From Mycobacterium sp. (lineage in GTDB: Bacteria > Actinomycetota > Actinomycetes > Mycobacteriales > Mycobacteriaceae): a stretch of 64,000 nucleotides of DNA. Location: NCBI GenBank assembly GCA_016197405.1, contig JACPVR010000019.1:62001-126000 (forward strand), in the 5' to 3' direction. Positions within the stretch are counted from its first letter, which is position 1, and the number at the start of each line of letters is the position of its first letter. The notes below the pieces were generated by a model, which made no database searches, was not told the origin of the DNA, and was given only the letters and a program-made list of their open reading frames with translations. Both the position numbers and the translations under genes were made by a program. This document shows positions 9,661 through 18,049 of this stretch, in pieces.

Positions 9661-10441
9661 GGGCCACATCCTGCCTGATTTCAGCAACGTGCCGTTCGGC
9701 ACCACCCCGATATCCCCGCTCCACGAAGGGCAACGTGCGCAGCTGGCGCTCCAGATGCCACTGCAAGTGCGCGGCAACGAGCCCGCTGGCCTGGCTGCGA
9801 TGCGCCGATGTCGAGGTCTGGGCGTGCTCCCAGTCGCCGTCGTGCAGGGCCGACATCAGTTCCAGCACACCCAGCGGGGGTGTCGACGAGCCGGACGGCC
9901 GGCAGTGCACACACACGCTGCCGCCCGCACCGATGTGGAAGGCACGGTGCGGTCCCGGGGCGGCGCACCGCGCGCATTCGGTCAGTGCGGGAGCCCACCC
10001 GGCGATTCCCATGGCACGCAGCAGGTAGGCGTCGAGCACCAGTTCACGCGGCCGGGCCTCGTCGGCGACCGCGCGCAACGCCCCGACGGTCAGCCGGTGC
10101 AGATCGGGCGCCGGTGCGTGTTCCTCACCGGCCAGCCGTTCGGCGGTCTCCAGGATGGCGCACGCACAGGTGTAGCGCCCGTAGTCACTGACGATGTCGC
10201 TGGCGAAAGCGTCGATCGACACCACCTGCGTGACGATGTCGAGGTTGCGGCCCGGGTGCAGCTGCACGTCGATATGGGCGAAGGGCTCCAGTCGCGACCC
10301 GAACTTGCTGCGGGTGCGCCGCACACCTTTGGCCACCGCACGCACCAGACCGTGCTCGCGGGTCAGCAGCGTGACGATGCGGTCGGCCTCGCCGAGCTTG
10401 TGCTGACGCAGCACCACCGCTCGATCCCGATACAGCCGCAT
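9605..10441 (-). CDS. recO: DNA repair protein RecO
   Basis: RecO works in the RecFOR pathway, displacing SSB and loading RecA at gaps. 278 residues starting MRLYRDRAVVLRQHKLGEADRIV, the typical N-terminal OB fold. The C-terminal helical domain contains a four-cysteine zinc motif (CARC...CVHC) at about residues 150-180. The C-terminus runs 56 bases into uppS in another frame, so these two are tightly linked. The start is the ATG at 10441; the open frame upstream is not conserved-looking. Confidence 0.93.
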   Translation of the reverse strand: MRLYRDRAVVLRQHKLGEADRIVTLLTREHGLVRAVAKGVRRTRSKFGSRLEPFAHIDVQLHPGRNLDIVTQVVSIDAFASDIVSDYGRYTCACAILETAERLAGEEHAPAPDLHRLTVGALRAVADEARPRELVLDAYLLRAMGIAGWAPALTECARCAAPGPHRAFHIGAGGSVCVHCRPSGSSTPPLGVLELMSALHDGDWEHAQTSTSAHRSQASGLVAAHLQWHLERQLRTLPFVERGYRGGAERHVAEIRQDVAHGFDRETGQALPAAASGA

Positions 10442-10533
10442 CGGACCAGTCTCGCATCGGGTGACGACAACGGCCGGGACGCGCGCCGGTGGTACCCCCT
10501 TCTTCACCGACGGCGCCACTATGGTCGTCGGCA

Positions 10534-11976
10534 ATGGACACCCGCTTCCCCACCGTCGCCGACCAGCTCTACCAGCTGACCAGTGGTGCCGTGACGTCCC
10601 ACGAGCTGACCCGGCGCGCACTGGACGCCATCCACGCCAGCCAGCCCACCCTCAACGCCTTCCGCGTGGTGCTCGACGCGACCGCCCTCGCCGATGCCGC
10701 CGAAGCCGATCGCAGACGTGCCGCCGGCGACAGTGCCGCCCTGCTCGGTGTTCCGATCGCGGTCAAAGACGATGTCGACGTCGCCGGTGTACCAACGGCA
10801 TTCGGCACCTCGGGCTGGCAGCCCGCCGCGACCACCGACGCCGAGGTGGTCCGCAGGCTGCGCGCCGCCGGCGCGGTGATCGTCGGCAAGACCAACACCT
10901 GCGAGTTCGGCCAGTGGCCGTTCACCAGCGGACCCGGGTTCGGCCACACCCGAAACCCGTGGGCGGCCAAACGCACCCCGGGCGGTTCGTCGGGCGGCAG
11001 CGCGGCGGCGGTGGCCGCCGGCCTGGTCGCGGCGGCCATCGGTTCCGACGGTGCCGGCAGTGTCCGGATCCCGGCCGCATGGAACAACCTGGTCGGGATC
11101 AAACCGCAGCGCGGCCGCATCTCGACCTGGCCGTGGCCGGAAACCTTCAACGGCATCACGGTGTACGGCGTACTGGCCCGCACCGTCGCCGACGCCGCCC
11201 TGGTGCTCGACGCGGTGTCCGGCAACGTCGCCGGCGACCTGCACCGGCCCGAACCGGTGTCGCTGTCGGAGGCGGTGGGCACCGCGCCCGGAAGCCTGCA
11301 GATCGCGTTGTCGACCCGGTTCCCGTTCACCGGGTTCCGCGTCAAACTCGATCCGCAGATCCGCGACGCCACCGAGCAGGTCGCCGATCAGCTCACCGAG
11401 TTGGGACACCGGGTCGTCGACGGCAACCCCGATTACGGGCTGCGGCCGTCCTGGGATTTCCTGTCCCGCTCGACCTCGGGACTGTTGGACTGGGCCCACA
11501 AGGTCGGCGACGCGGTCACCCTGGATCCCCGCACCCGCTCCAATATGCGGATCGGCCGGGCGCTGTCTCAGCGGGCGCTGCGCAAGGCCCGCGCCCATGA
11601 GGCCGACCTGCACCGCCGCATCGGGTCGATATTCGACACCGTCGACGTCGTGCTCGCCCCCACCACCGCGCAGCCGCCGCCTCCGCTGCACGCCTTCGAC
11701 CGCCTGGGCGGCACCGCCACCGATGCGGCGATGATCGCCGCATGCCCGGGCTGCTGGCCGTGGAATGTGCTGGGCTGGCCGTCGATCAGCGTGCCGGCCG
11801 GTTTCACCACCGACGGGCTGCCCATCGGTGTGCAGCTGATGGGCCCCGCCGACAGCGAGCCGCTGCTGATATCACTGGCCGCCGAACTCGAGGCGATCAA
11901 CGGCTGGTCGGTTCGCCAGCCCGACCCATGGTGGGAAGTCGAGACCGCCGGTACTGCGCTACCGTCTTCCCCATGA
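10534..11976 (+). CDS. Amidase-signature enzyme (AmiA2-like)
   Basis: A 480-residue member of the amidase signature family, hydrolysing carboxamides to carboxylate and ammonia. The Ser-cisSer-Lys triad is visible: Lys78 in PIAVKDDVDV, the GGSSGGS loop at about residues 150-156, and Ser176 in GSDGAGSVRIPA. This last motif has Ala where the family usually has Gly. It occupies the place of M. tuberculosis Rv2363 (amiA2). The start MDTRFPTVADQ at ATG 10534 is preferred over upstream in-frame codons. The physiological substrate is unknown. It overlaps the following CAP gene by 4 bases (ATGA), so they are probably co-transcribed. Confidence 0.88.
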   Translation: MDTRFPTVADQLYQLTSGAVTSHELTRRALDAIHASQPTLNAFRVVLDATALADAAEADRRRAAGDSAALLGVPIAVKDDVDVAGVPTAFGTSGWQPAATTDAEVVRRLRAAGAVIVGKTNTCEFGQWPFTSGPGFGHTRNPWAAKRTPGGSSGGSAAAVAAGLVAAAIGSDGAGSVRIPAAWNNLVGIKPQRGRISTWPWPETFNGITVYGVLARTVADAALVLDAVSGNVAGDLHRPEPVSLSEAVGTAPGSLQIALSTRFPFTGFRVKLDPQIRDATEQVADQLTELGHRVVDGNPDYGLRPSWDFLSRSTSGLLDWAHKVGDAVTLDPRTRSNMRIGRALSQRALRKARAHEADLHRRIGSIFDTVDVVLAPTTAQPPPPLHAFDRLGGTATDAAMIAACPGCWPWNVLGWPSISVPAGFTTDGLPIGVQLMGPADSEPLLISLAAELEAINGWSVRQPDPWWEVETAGTALPSSP

Positions 11977-12512
11977 CAGCGAGCTCCCGGCGCCGTGCGG
12001 TCGTGTCCGCAGGCGGTGGTACCACCCTGACAGTCCTGCTCGCCGCCGGTATGTGCACGGCACCGGCGGGGCATGCCGACAACCGGCGGCTCAACGAGAG
12101 CGTCGTGGCCAATGTGCACACCATGATGATGCTGGCCGGCTGCGCCGACGATATGAAGGTCGAGCCCCTGGTGCGGGTCAACCCGAAGCTGCGGCTGGCT
12201 GCGCAGTGGCACACCGATGACGTGCTCAACAACCATGCCCTCGACGGCGATATCGGCTCCGACGGCTCGACCGTCGCCGACCGGGCCCGCAACGCCGGCT
12301 ACAACGGCGTCGTCGCCGAAACCGTCGCGATCAACCCGGCGCTGGCGATCAGCGGTGTGGAGATCATGAACCAGTGGTTCTACCGGCCGGACTATCACGC
12401 CACCATGAGTGACTGCGCCAACGTCGATATCGGCGTCTGGTCGGAGAACAGCCTGGACCGCAGTGTCGTCGTCGCGGTCTACGGCAAGGGCGACGCCACC
12501 CCGGCGTACTGA
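11973..12512 (+). CDS. Secreted CAP-domain protein, copy 1
   Basis: 179 residues with an N-terminal signal sequence ending near APAGHA. The secreted domain (DNRRLNESVVANVHTM...) carries CAP/SCP-like features: LRLAAQWHTDDVLNN, GYNGVVAETVA and a terminal SVVVAVYGKGD strand. Two cysteines (AGCADD, MSDCANV) could form a disulfide. CAP proteins are extracellular; bacterial roles are mostly undefined. Translationally coupled to the amidase and followed after 45 bases by a close paralogue. Confidence 0.82.
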   Translation: MTASSRRRAVVSAGGGTTLTVLLAAGMCTAPAGHADNRRLNESVVANVHTMMMLAGCADDMKVEPLVRVNPKLRLAAQWHTDDVLNNHALDGDIGSDGSTVADRARNAGYNGVVAETVAINPALAISGVEIMNQWFYRPDYHATMSDCANVDIGVWSENSLDRSVVVAVYGKGDATPAY

Positions 12513-12557
12513 GCAATCCGGCGTGAGCCGTTGGCGGCTGGCGTAATCTCCCACCTC

Positions 12558-13115
12558 ATGAGCTCGAATACGATGCTGCGTCGGTGCGTCATGGTGCTGC
12601 TGGCGGTGGCGTTGGCGACCGCCGTGGCGGTGCCCGCCGCGCACGCCGACAACCGCCGGCTCAACGACGGTGTGGTGGCCAACGTCTACACCATGCAGCA
12701 GAACAACGGCTGTGACACCAACATCAAGATCAATCCGAAGTTGCGGCTGGCCGCGCAGTGGCACACCGATGACGTGCTCAACAATCGTGCGCTCGACGGC
12801 GATATCGGCTCCGACGGCACGACCGTCGCCGACCGGGCCCGCAACGCCGGCTACAACGGCGTCGTCGCCGAAACCGTCGCGATCAACCCGGCACTGGCGA
12901 TCAGCGGTATCGAGATCCTCAACCAGTGGTACTACCGGCCGGACTATCACGCCATCATGACCGACTGCTCCAATATCGACATCGGTGTCTGGTCGGCGAA
13001 CCTGGTGCCCGACCGCAGCGTCGTCGTCGCGGTGTACGGAAAAGGCGACGGCAATATGCCGGTGACGTCGGTGCCCGGTCGCGAATTCGGCGGCGTGCCC
13101 GGCTGGACGCCCTAG
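12558..13115 (+). CDS. Secreted CAP-domain protein, copy 2
   Basis: 185 residues, paralogue of the gene just upstream. A signal peptide (MVLLAVALATAVAVPAAHA) precedes DNRRLNDGVVANVYTMQ. The mature domain is nearly identical to copy 1 from LRLAAQWHTDD through YRPDYHA but lacks a short insertion near its N-terminus and has a longer C-terminal tail (PGREFGGVPGWTP). Its stop codon (13113-13115) directly abuts the stop of the convergent era gene with no spacer. Confidence 0.82.
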   Translation: MSSNTMLRRCVMVLLAVALATAVAVPAAHADNRRLNDGVVANVYTMQQNNGCDTNIKINPKLRLAAQWHTDDVLNNRALDGDIGSDGTTVADRARNAGYNGVVAETVAINPALAISGIEILNQWYYRPDYHAIMTDCSNIDIGVWSANLVPDRSVVVAVYGKGDGNMPVTSVPGREFGGVPGWTP

Positions 13116-14027
13116 CTAGAACCCGAGCCGGCCCAGCTGTTTCGGGTCGCGCTGCCAGTTCTTGGCGACCTTGACCCGAAGGTCCAGATAAACCTTGGTG
13201 CCCAGCAGCTTCTCGATCTGAGTGCGTGCCGCGGTACCGACCTCACGCAACCGTGCCCCGCCCTTGCCGATGACGATGCCCTTCTGGCTGTCCCGCTCGA
13301 CATAGAGGATGGCGTGCACGTCGATCATCGGATCGTCCTCGGGCCGGTCGGGGCGCTCCTCGACCTCGTCGATGACGACCGCCAGTGAATGCGGCAGCTC
13401 GTCGCGCACACCTTCGAGCGCGGCCTCCCGGATGAGCTCGGCCATCAGCGTCTCCTCGGGTTCGTCGGTGAGTTCCCCGTCGGGATAGAACGCCGGGCCC
13501 GGCGGTAGCCGCGACGCCAGCACGTCGGTGAGCAGCGTGACCTGCTCTCCGGTGGTGGCCGAGACCGGGATGATCTCGGCGGCGTGCTCGCCGAACTCCT
13601 CGCTGACCGAGACCAGCTGCGCTGCCACCTTCTCCTTGGAGACCTTGTCGATCTTGGTGACGATGACGACCAGCGTCGTGCGCGGTGCGACATCGCGGAC
13701 CTGCTGATAGATCCAGCGGTCGCCGGGCCCGATCGGTTCGTCGGCCGGGATGCACAGGCAGATGACGTCGACCTCGGCGTAGGTGGCACGAACCAGTTCG
13801 TTGAGCCGTTTACCGAGCAGCGTGCGCGGCCGGTGCAGTCCGGGGGTGTCGACCAGAATGATCTGGAATGTCGGGCGGTGCACGATGCCGCGGATGGTGT
13901 GCCGGGTGGTCTGCGGCCGGTTCGAGGTGATCGCCACCTTGCTGCCGACGAGCGCATTGGTCAGTGTCGACTTGCCGGTGTTGGGACGGCCGATCAAACA
14001 TACGAAGCCGGAATGGAATTCGCTCAT
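13116..14027 (-). CDS. era: GTPase Era
   Basis: A ribosome-assembly GTPase that binds the 3' end of 16S rRNA. 303 residues: G1 GRPNTGKST (Thr replaces the common Val), G3 DTPGLHRPR, G4 VTKIDKVSKEK, and the C-terminal KH domain with GIVIGKGGARLREVGTAART. It is the last gene of a run phoH-ybeY-corC-CDA-like-era on the minus strand, each pair overlapping. This is the usual mycobacterial order and links RNA maturation and ribosome assembly factors. Confidence 0.96.
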   Translation of the reverse strand: MSEFHSGFVCLIGRPNTGKSTLTNALVGSKVAITSNRPQTTRHTIRGIVHRPTFQIILVDTPGLHRPRTLLGKRLNELVRATYAEVDVICLCIPADEPIGPGDRWIYQQVRDVAPRTTLVVIVTKIDKVSKEKVAAQLVSVSEEFGEHAAEIIPVSATTGEQVTLLTDVLASRLPPGPAFYPDGELTDEPEETLMAELIREAALEGVRDELPHSLAVVIDEVEERPDRPEDDPMIDVHAILYVERDSQKGIVIGKGGARLREVGTAARTQIEKLLGTKVYLDLRVKVAKNWQRDPKQLGRLGF

Positions 14028-14341
14028 GTGGGGTTTCCTGCCCGGTCGGTGACGATGACGATGGCTTGTGGGGAGAGCTCGCGGACCGCGGCGACGCCTG
14101 CGTCGTCGGCACTGCCACCGACCAGCACCGCCGCCTCCAAACCCGTTGCGCCGCTTGACACAGCGGCCGACACAGCCGACTGCAGGGCGGTCAGGTTCAG
14201 GGCTGCCAGCGTCACCGGCGCGCCGGCATAGGTTCGGCCGTCCAGATCGCGGACCGCGGCACCGGCACCGGCCTCGGCTCGCGCCATCGCACCACGGGCC
14301 AACACCACCAGTTTTGCGTCCTCGGCGTCCAGTTCAGTCAT
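14024..14341 (-). CDS. Cytidine-deaminase-fold protein, likely catalytically inactive
   Basis: A 105-residue protein in the position of M. tuberculosis Rv2365c. The layout (LVVLARGAMARAEAGAGAAVRD, then TLAALNLTALQSAVSAAVSSGA, then VRELSPQAIVIVTD) resembles small cytidine deaminases. The zinc-ligand motifs (HAE and PCxxC) are absent, so deaminase activity is unlikely. It overlaps era by 4 bases and corC by 8, indicating tight translational coupling. Confidence 0.78.
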   Translation of the reverse strand: MTELDAEDAKLVVLARGAMARAEAGAGAAVRDLDGRTYAGAPVTLAALNLTALQSAVSAAVSSGATGLEAAVLVGGSADDAGVAAVRELSPQAIVIVTDRAGNPT

Positions 14342-15647
14342 CGCCGTTTCCCTCGCCGTCGTCGTCGGCGTCGGCCGGCGGTTCGATCGGACTGATCAGG
14401 ACGGTGCCGATCCGGACGCGGCCGCGGTGGTCATGGCCACCCTCGGCGCGCAACCGCAGACCGCGGGACACCACCTCGGCACCGGGCAGCGGTACCCGGC
14501 CCAGTTCCAGGGCGAGCAACCCACCCACGGTGTCGACGTCGAGATCGTCGTCGAATTCGATGCCGTAGAGCTCGCCGACATCCTCGATCGGTAACCGGGT
14601 GGAGACCCGGAACGTCAGATCCCCGAGATCTTCTATGGGGGCGACCTCGTCGGTGTCGTACTCGTCGGCGATCTCACCGACGATCTCCTCCAGCACATCC
14701 TCGATGGTGACCAGTCCGGCGATCGCACCGTATTCGTCGACCAGCAGCGTCATGTGGAACCGGTCGCGCTGCATCTCGCGCAGCAGATCGTCGAGACGTT
14801 TGGAGTCCGGTACGAAGACGGCGGGCCGCATGAGCTGTGACACCTGGGTGTCCTGCCCGCCGTTGGTGGAGTAATAGGTCTGCTGGACAAGATCTTTGAG
14901 ATAGACGACGCCGACGATGTCGTCGACGTTCTCACCGATGACGGGGATGCGGGAGTGCCCGCTGCGCACCGCCAGCGACGTGGCCTGACCGGCCGTCTTG
15001 TCCTGTTCGATCCACACCATCTCGGTGCGCGGCACCATGACCTCGCGGGCCGGGGTGTCGCCGAGCTCGAAGACCGACTGGATCATCCGGCGTTCGTCGT
15101 CGGCGACCACACCACTCTGCTGGGCCAGGTCGACGACCTCGCGCAGCTCGATCTCCGAGGCGAACGGCCCGTTGCGGAAACCGCGACCGGGCGTCAGCGC
15201 ATTTCCGAGCAGGATCAGCAGCCGGCTGATCGGGGTCAGCAGTACCGAGATGACTTGCAGCGGAACGGCGGACGCCAACGCGATGGTGTAGGCGTTCTGC
15301 CTGCCGACGGTGCGCGGCCCGACCCCGATGGCCACGAAGCTGGTCACCACCATGATGGCGGCGGCCGCCGTCAGACCCCATTTGACGCCGAGGTAGCCGT
15401 CCAGATACGACACCAGCAGGACCGTTGCGCTGACCTCGCACGTGATGCGCAACAGCACCACCAGGTTGATGTAGCGCGGACGTTCGGCCACCACCTGAGC
15501 AAGCCGGACCGCACCGGGCCGTTCGTCGCGGACCAGTTCCTCCAGCCGGGCTATCGAGACCGTGCTGATCGCGGCGTCCAGCGCGGCGAACAACCCGCCG
15601 AGTGCCACCAGGGCGATGGCGCCGAGCAGGGGCGCTATTCCAGTCAC
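14334..15647 (-). CDS. CNNM/CorC-family membrane protein with CBS domains
   Basis: 437 residues, a HlyC/CorC-type protein probably involved in magnesium or other divalent cation transport; older annotations call it hemolysin-like. It has an N-terminal DUF21/CNNM membrane domain (several hydrophobic helices, residues 1-150), a pair of CBS domains (about 195-325; REVMVPRTEMVWIE, GLVTIEDVLEEIVGEI), and a C-terminal CorC/HlyC domain. The start is a GTG at 15647 that overlaps the ybeY stop (GTGA). The acidic C-terminus DADDDGEGNGDD is notable. Confidence 0.9.
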   Translation of the reverse strand: MTGIAPLLGAIALVALGGLFAALDAAISTVSIARLEELVRDERPGAVRLAQVVAERPRYINLVVLLRITCEVSATVLLVSYLDGYLGVKWGLTAAAAIMVVTSFVAIGVGPRTVGRQNAYTIALASAVPLQVISVLLTPISRLLILLGNALTPGRGFRNGPFASEIELREVVDLAQQSGVVADDERRMIQSVFELGDTPAREVMVPRTEMVWIEQDKTAGQATSLAVRSGHSRIPVIGENVDDIVGVVYLKDLVQQTYYSTNGGQDTQVSQLMRPAVFVPDSKRLDDLLREMQRDRFHMTLLVDEYGAIAGLVTIEDVLEEIVGEIADEYDTDEVAPIEDLGDLTFRVSTRLPIEDVGELYGIEFDDDLDVDTVGGLLALELGRVPLPGAEVVSRGLRLRAEGGHDHRGRVRIGTVLISPIEPPADADDDGEGNGDD

Positions 15648-16198
15648 AGTTCGTCGGGCTCGGCGTTTTCGTGAAAGCTGCGCGACTTGTCGAGCAGGCG
15701 GCGGTCTTTCTCCAACTGGCGATTGCGGCGGTAGAGCTCGGCCTGGCCGACATACCAGTCCTCGAGGAGTTCGCGCTGTAACGCGAACATCTCCTTCTCC
15801 TCTTCGGGCTCGGCGTGGTCATAGCCCAGCAGATGCAACACACCGTGCACCGTCAGCAGTGCCAGCTCGTGCCCGAGATCGTGGCCCGCGGCGGCGGCCT
15901 GGTCGGCGGCGAACTGCGGGCACAGCACGATGTCGCCGAGCATCGACGGTCCGGGATCAGAAGCATCGGGACGGCCCCCGGGCTCCAGCTCGTCCATCGG
16001 GAAACTCATCACATCGGTGGGACCGGGCAGGTCCATCCAGCGCATGTGCAGATCGGCCATCGCGGCGGTGTCCAGCAGCACCATCGACAGTTCCGCGCCG
16101 GGGTTGACGTTCATCTTCTCGATGACGAAGCGGGCGACGCTGATCAGTTCGGCCTCGGACACGTCGAGGCCCGATTCGTTGGAGACCTCGATGCTCAT
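15644..16198 (-). CDS. ybeY: Endoribonuclease YbeY
   Basis: A single-strand metallo-endoribonuclease for 16S rRNA 3' maturation and ribosome quality control. 184 residues with the zinc motif HGVLHLLGYDH and the upstream TDVMSFPMDE and LGDIVLCPQ motifs typical of the family. The C-terminal extension (residues about 150-184) is charged. It overlaps phoH and corC by 4 bases each. Confidence 0.95.
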   Translation of the reverse strand: MSIEVSNESGLDVSEAELISVARFVIEKMNVNPGAELSMVLLDTAAMADLHMRWMDLPGPTDVMSFPMDELEPGGRPDASDPGPSMLGDIVLCPQFAADQAAAAGHDLGHELALLTVHGVLHLLGYDHAEPEEEKEMFALQRELLEDWYVGQAELYRRNRQLEKDRRLLDKSRSFHENAEPDEL

Positions 16199-17214
16199 GA
16201 CCGTCGCGATCGCCGCTGGGCCCGGTTGACGCCCTGTGCACCGGCGCGCTCGTACGCGTCGACGATCTCGCCGACGAGCCGGTGGCGCACGACGTCGGCA
16301 CTGGTCAGTTCGGCGACGTGGATGTCCCCGATACCGTCGAGGATGTCGACGGCGGCACGCAGTCCCGATGCGGTGCTGCCGGGCAGATCGACCTGCGTGA
16401 TGTCGCCGGTGACGACGATCTTGGAGCCGAATCCGAGCCGGGTCAGGAACATCTTCATCTGTTCCGGTGTGGTGTTCTGCGCCTCGTCGAGAATGATGAA
16501 AGCGTCGTTGAGGGTGCGGCCGCGCATATAGGCCAGCGGCGCCACCTCGATGACACCGGCGCTCATCAGCTTCGGGATGGCCTCGGGATCCATCATGTCG
16601 TGCAGCGCGTCGTAGAGCGGTCGCAGATAGGGGTCGATCTTCTCGCTCAGCGTGCCCGGCAGAAAGCCAAGGCGCTCACCGGCTTCCACGGCGGGCCGGG
16701 TCAGGATGATGCGGTTGACCGCCTTGGTCTTGAGTGCGTTGACGGCTTTGGCCATCGCCAGATAGGTCTTGCCGGTACCGGCCGGACCGATACCGAAAAC
16801 GATGGTGTGCGCGTCGATGGCGTCGACGTAGCGTTTCTGGTTCAGCGTCTTGGGCCTGATCGACTTCCCCCGGCGCGACAAGATGTCGAGCGTCAGGACC
16901 TCGGCGGGCGACTCGGAACCGGAGCCGGTGAGCATGGCGACGCTGTGTCGCACCGCCTCCGGGGTGACGGCCTGGCCGCGGCCGGCGACCGCCGACAGTT
17001 CGGTGACGACACGTTCGGCCAGGGCGACGTCGGCGGGTTCACCGGACAAGGTCACGGCGTTACCCCGGACGTGGATGTCGGCGGCAAGGCTGCGTTCGAG
17101 GGCGCGCAGGTTCTCGTCGGCCGACCCCAGCAGGCCCACGACGATGTCGGGTGGAACATCAATGCTGCTGCGAACCGTGTTGACTGGAGCGGCGTTCGTC
17201 TCGCGGGGCGTCAC
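16195..17214 (-). CDS. phoH: PhoH-like ATPase
   Basis: 339 residues with Walker A GIGPAGTGKTYLAMAKA and Walker B FIILDEAQNTT, plus the NRIILTRPAVEAGERLGFLPG signature. The N-terminal part (about residues 20-90) has a KH-like layout. PhoH ATPases commonly neighbour ybeY and are thought to act on RNA; activity here is inferred from family. The start is a GTG at 17214, and no closer start fits the N-terminus. A possible -10 (TAGACT on the minus strand, 17275-17270) lies about 55 bases upstream. Confidence 0.92.
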   Translation of the reverse strand: MTPRETNAAPVNTVRSSIDVPPDIVVGLLGSADENLRALERSLAADIHVRGNAVTLSGEPADVALAERVVTELSAVAGRGQAVTPEAVRHSVAMLTGSGSESPAEVLTLDILSRRGKSIRPKTLNQKRYVDAIDAHTIVFGIGPAGTGKTYLAMAKAVNALKTKAVNRIILTRPAVEAGERLGFLPGTLSEKIDPYLRPLYDALHDMMDPEAIPKLMSAGVIEVAPLAYMRGRTLNDAFIILDEAQNTTPEQMKMFLTRLGFGSKIVVTGDITQVDLPGSTASGLRAAVDILDGIGDIHVAELTSADVVRHRLVGEIVDAYERAGAQGVNRAQRRSRRS

Positions 17215-17305
17215 GTGGGTCTTACTGCCTGCTTTCTGTGCATGTCACAAAGTCTGTGAATCCAACGCCAGTCTAGCGTCGCGCGTTCCCGGGACCCAAT
17301 GGTTA

Positions 17306-17506
17306 ATGCTGCCGACATGGTGGGCCACCGGACGGCGACGGACGTCGGTGGAGCCCGGAAACGAATCGGCACCCAAACCGGACAATCCCGAAAGCATCGT
17401 TGCTGAATGGCTACACCGAATTCGCTGGTATATTTCGAATACCTATTCCGCCCCGAGCCGCCACGCCCTTGCGTGGACCGGGCAATCCCTGGCCCGCCGC
17501 GCTTAA
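17306..17506 (+). CDS. Possible small hypothetical protein
   Basis: 66 codons, ATG to TAA, with no recognised domain. The C-terminal half (PESIVAEWLHRIRWYISNTY) reads like protein, but the codon choice is less G/C-biased than the neighbours. No clear ribosome-binding site. Its stop overlaps the stop of the opposing frame at 17503. It may be chance or a decayed remnant. Confidence 0.2.
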   Translation: MLPTWWATGRRRTSVEPGNESAPKPDNPESIVAEWLHRIRWYISNTYSAPSRHALAWTGQSLARRA

Positions 17507-17706
17507 TCGCTGCTGAAGCTTAGTTTCGGCAAGTAACTTCCGACACCATTGAGCATTTCCAAACGACACGCCGGTCGGTAATTATCGTTTGCTTGCGACA
17601 TTGCTGCGCGAACTTTACGATCCAAGTCGTCCGGAGTTAGTCGCGGGTGTCTTTTCGCTATTCCTTTGACCGGGTTGGGGATGATCTGTGTGACGGTGGC
17701 CGGCAT
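17503..17706 (-). CDS. Possible small hypothetical protein, atypical codon use
   Basis: 67 codons. The translation contains RLTPDDLDRKVRAAMSQAND, which looks like a genuine amphipathic segment, but the frame uses codons rare in the neighbouring genes (ATA, AGA, CTA, TTG). That fits recently acquired or decaying DNA. No known family is recognised. Confidence 0.3.
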   Translation of the reverse strand: MPATVTQIIPNPVKGIAKRHPRLTPDDLDRKVRAAMSQANDNYRPACRLEMLNGVGSYLPKLSFSSD

Positions 17707-17891
17707 TGGCGCCTTCGACGGCGCCGGGCGCGGGCGTGGAGCATCTCGACGACAGCGCGCCCAAGAACGGCCAGCGCTTCGCGGTTCCGCTGGACATGTT
17801 CATCGACGCCTGGCGGACCGGCGACTTCACACCGACCACCGCTCAGCTCGCCGCCGTGAACTCGTCGTCGTCGCTGGTTGCCGCGAGCTGA
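17706..17891 (+). CDS. Possible small hypothetical protein or gene remnant
   Basis: 61 codons from a TTG at 17706. The part HLDDSAPKNGQRFAVPLDMF, followed by IDAWRTGDFTPTTAQ, reads like a folded protein segment with normal high-GC codon use, unlike the stretch to its left. No promoter or ribosome-binding site is evident; it may be the 3' end of a truncated gene. Confidence 0.3.
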   Translation: MAPSTAPGAGVEHLDDSAPKNGQRFAVPLDMFIDAWRTGDFTPTTAQLAAVNSSSSLVAAS

Positions 17892-18049
17892 CGGGCCCCA
17901 TCCCGCCACCTCGGCACGGACCGACTGCGCACATCACTCCGCAAATCTGTTTCCTGTGCCACACCCCCGCTTGACCTGTTTAAACTGGTATCGATTGGCT
18001 ACACGGCAACGGAGCAGTCGCCACATCGAGTCGGGGTTGGGAGTCGAAC

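Larger units (their letters stand above)
17215..18049 (+). other. 835-base stretch without a convincing gene
   Basis: The stretch between phoH and the GGDEF-like gene. Its middle (about 17380-17660) is visibly richer in A/T than its surroundings. It contains three short open frames (listed separately, low confidence), a possible phoH -10, and a TTGACC hexamer at about 17971 upstream of the GGDEF gene without a clear matching -10. In M. tuberculosis this interval holds unrelated genes (a PE_PGRS gene among them), so it is a variable spot. Confidence 0.5.

Noticed and set aside
14024..14341. Functional cytidine deaminase
   Set aside because: The zinc-binding HAE and PCxxC motifs are absent although the fold pattern is similar.
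17666..17974. A 102-codon plus-strand frame
   Set aside because: Arg-rich composition without domain; the overlapping frame at 17706 reads more like protein.
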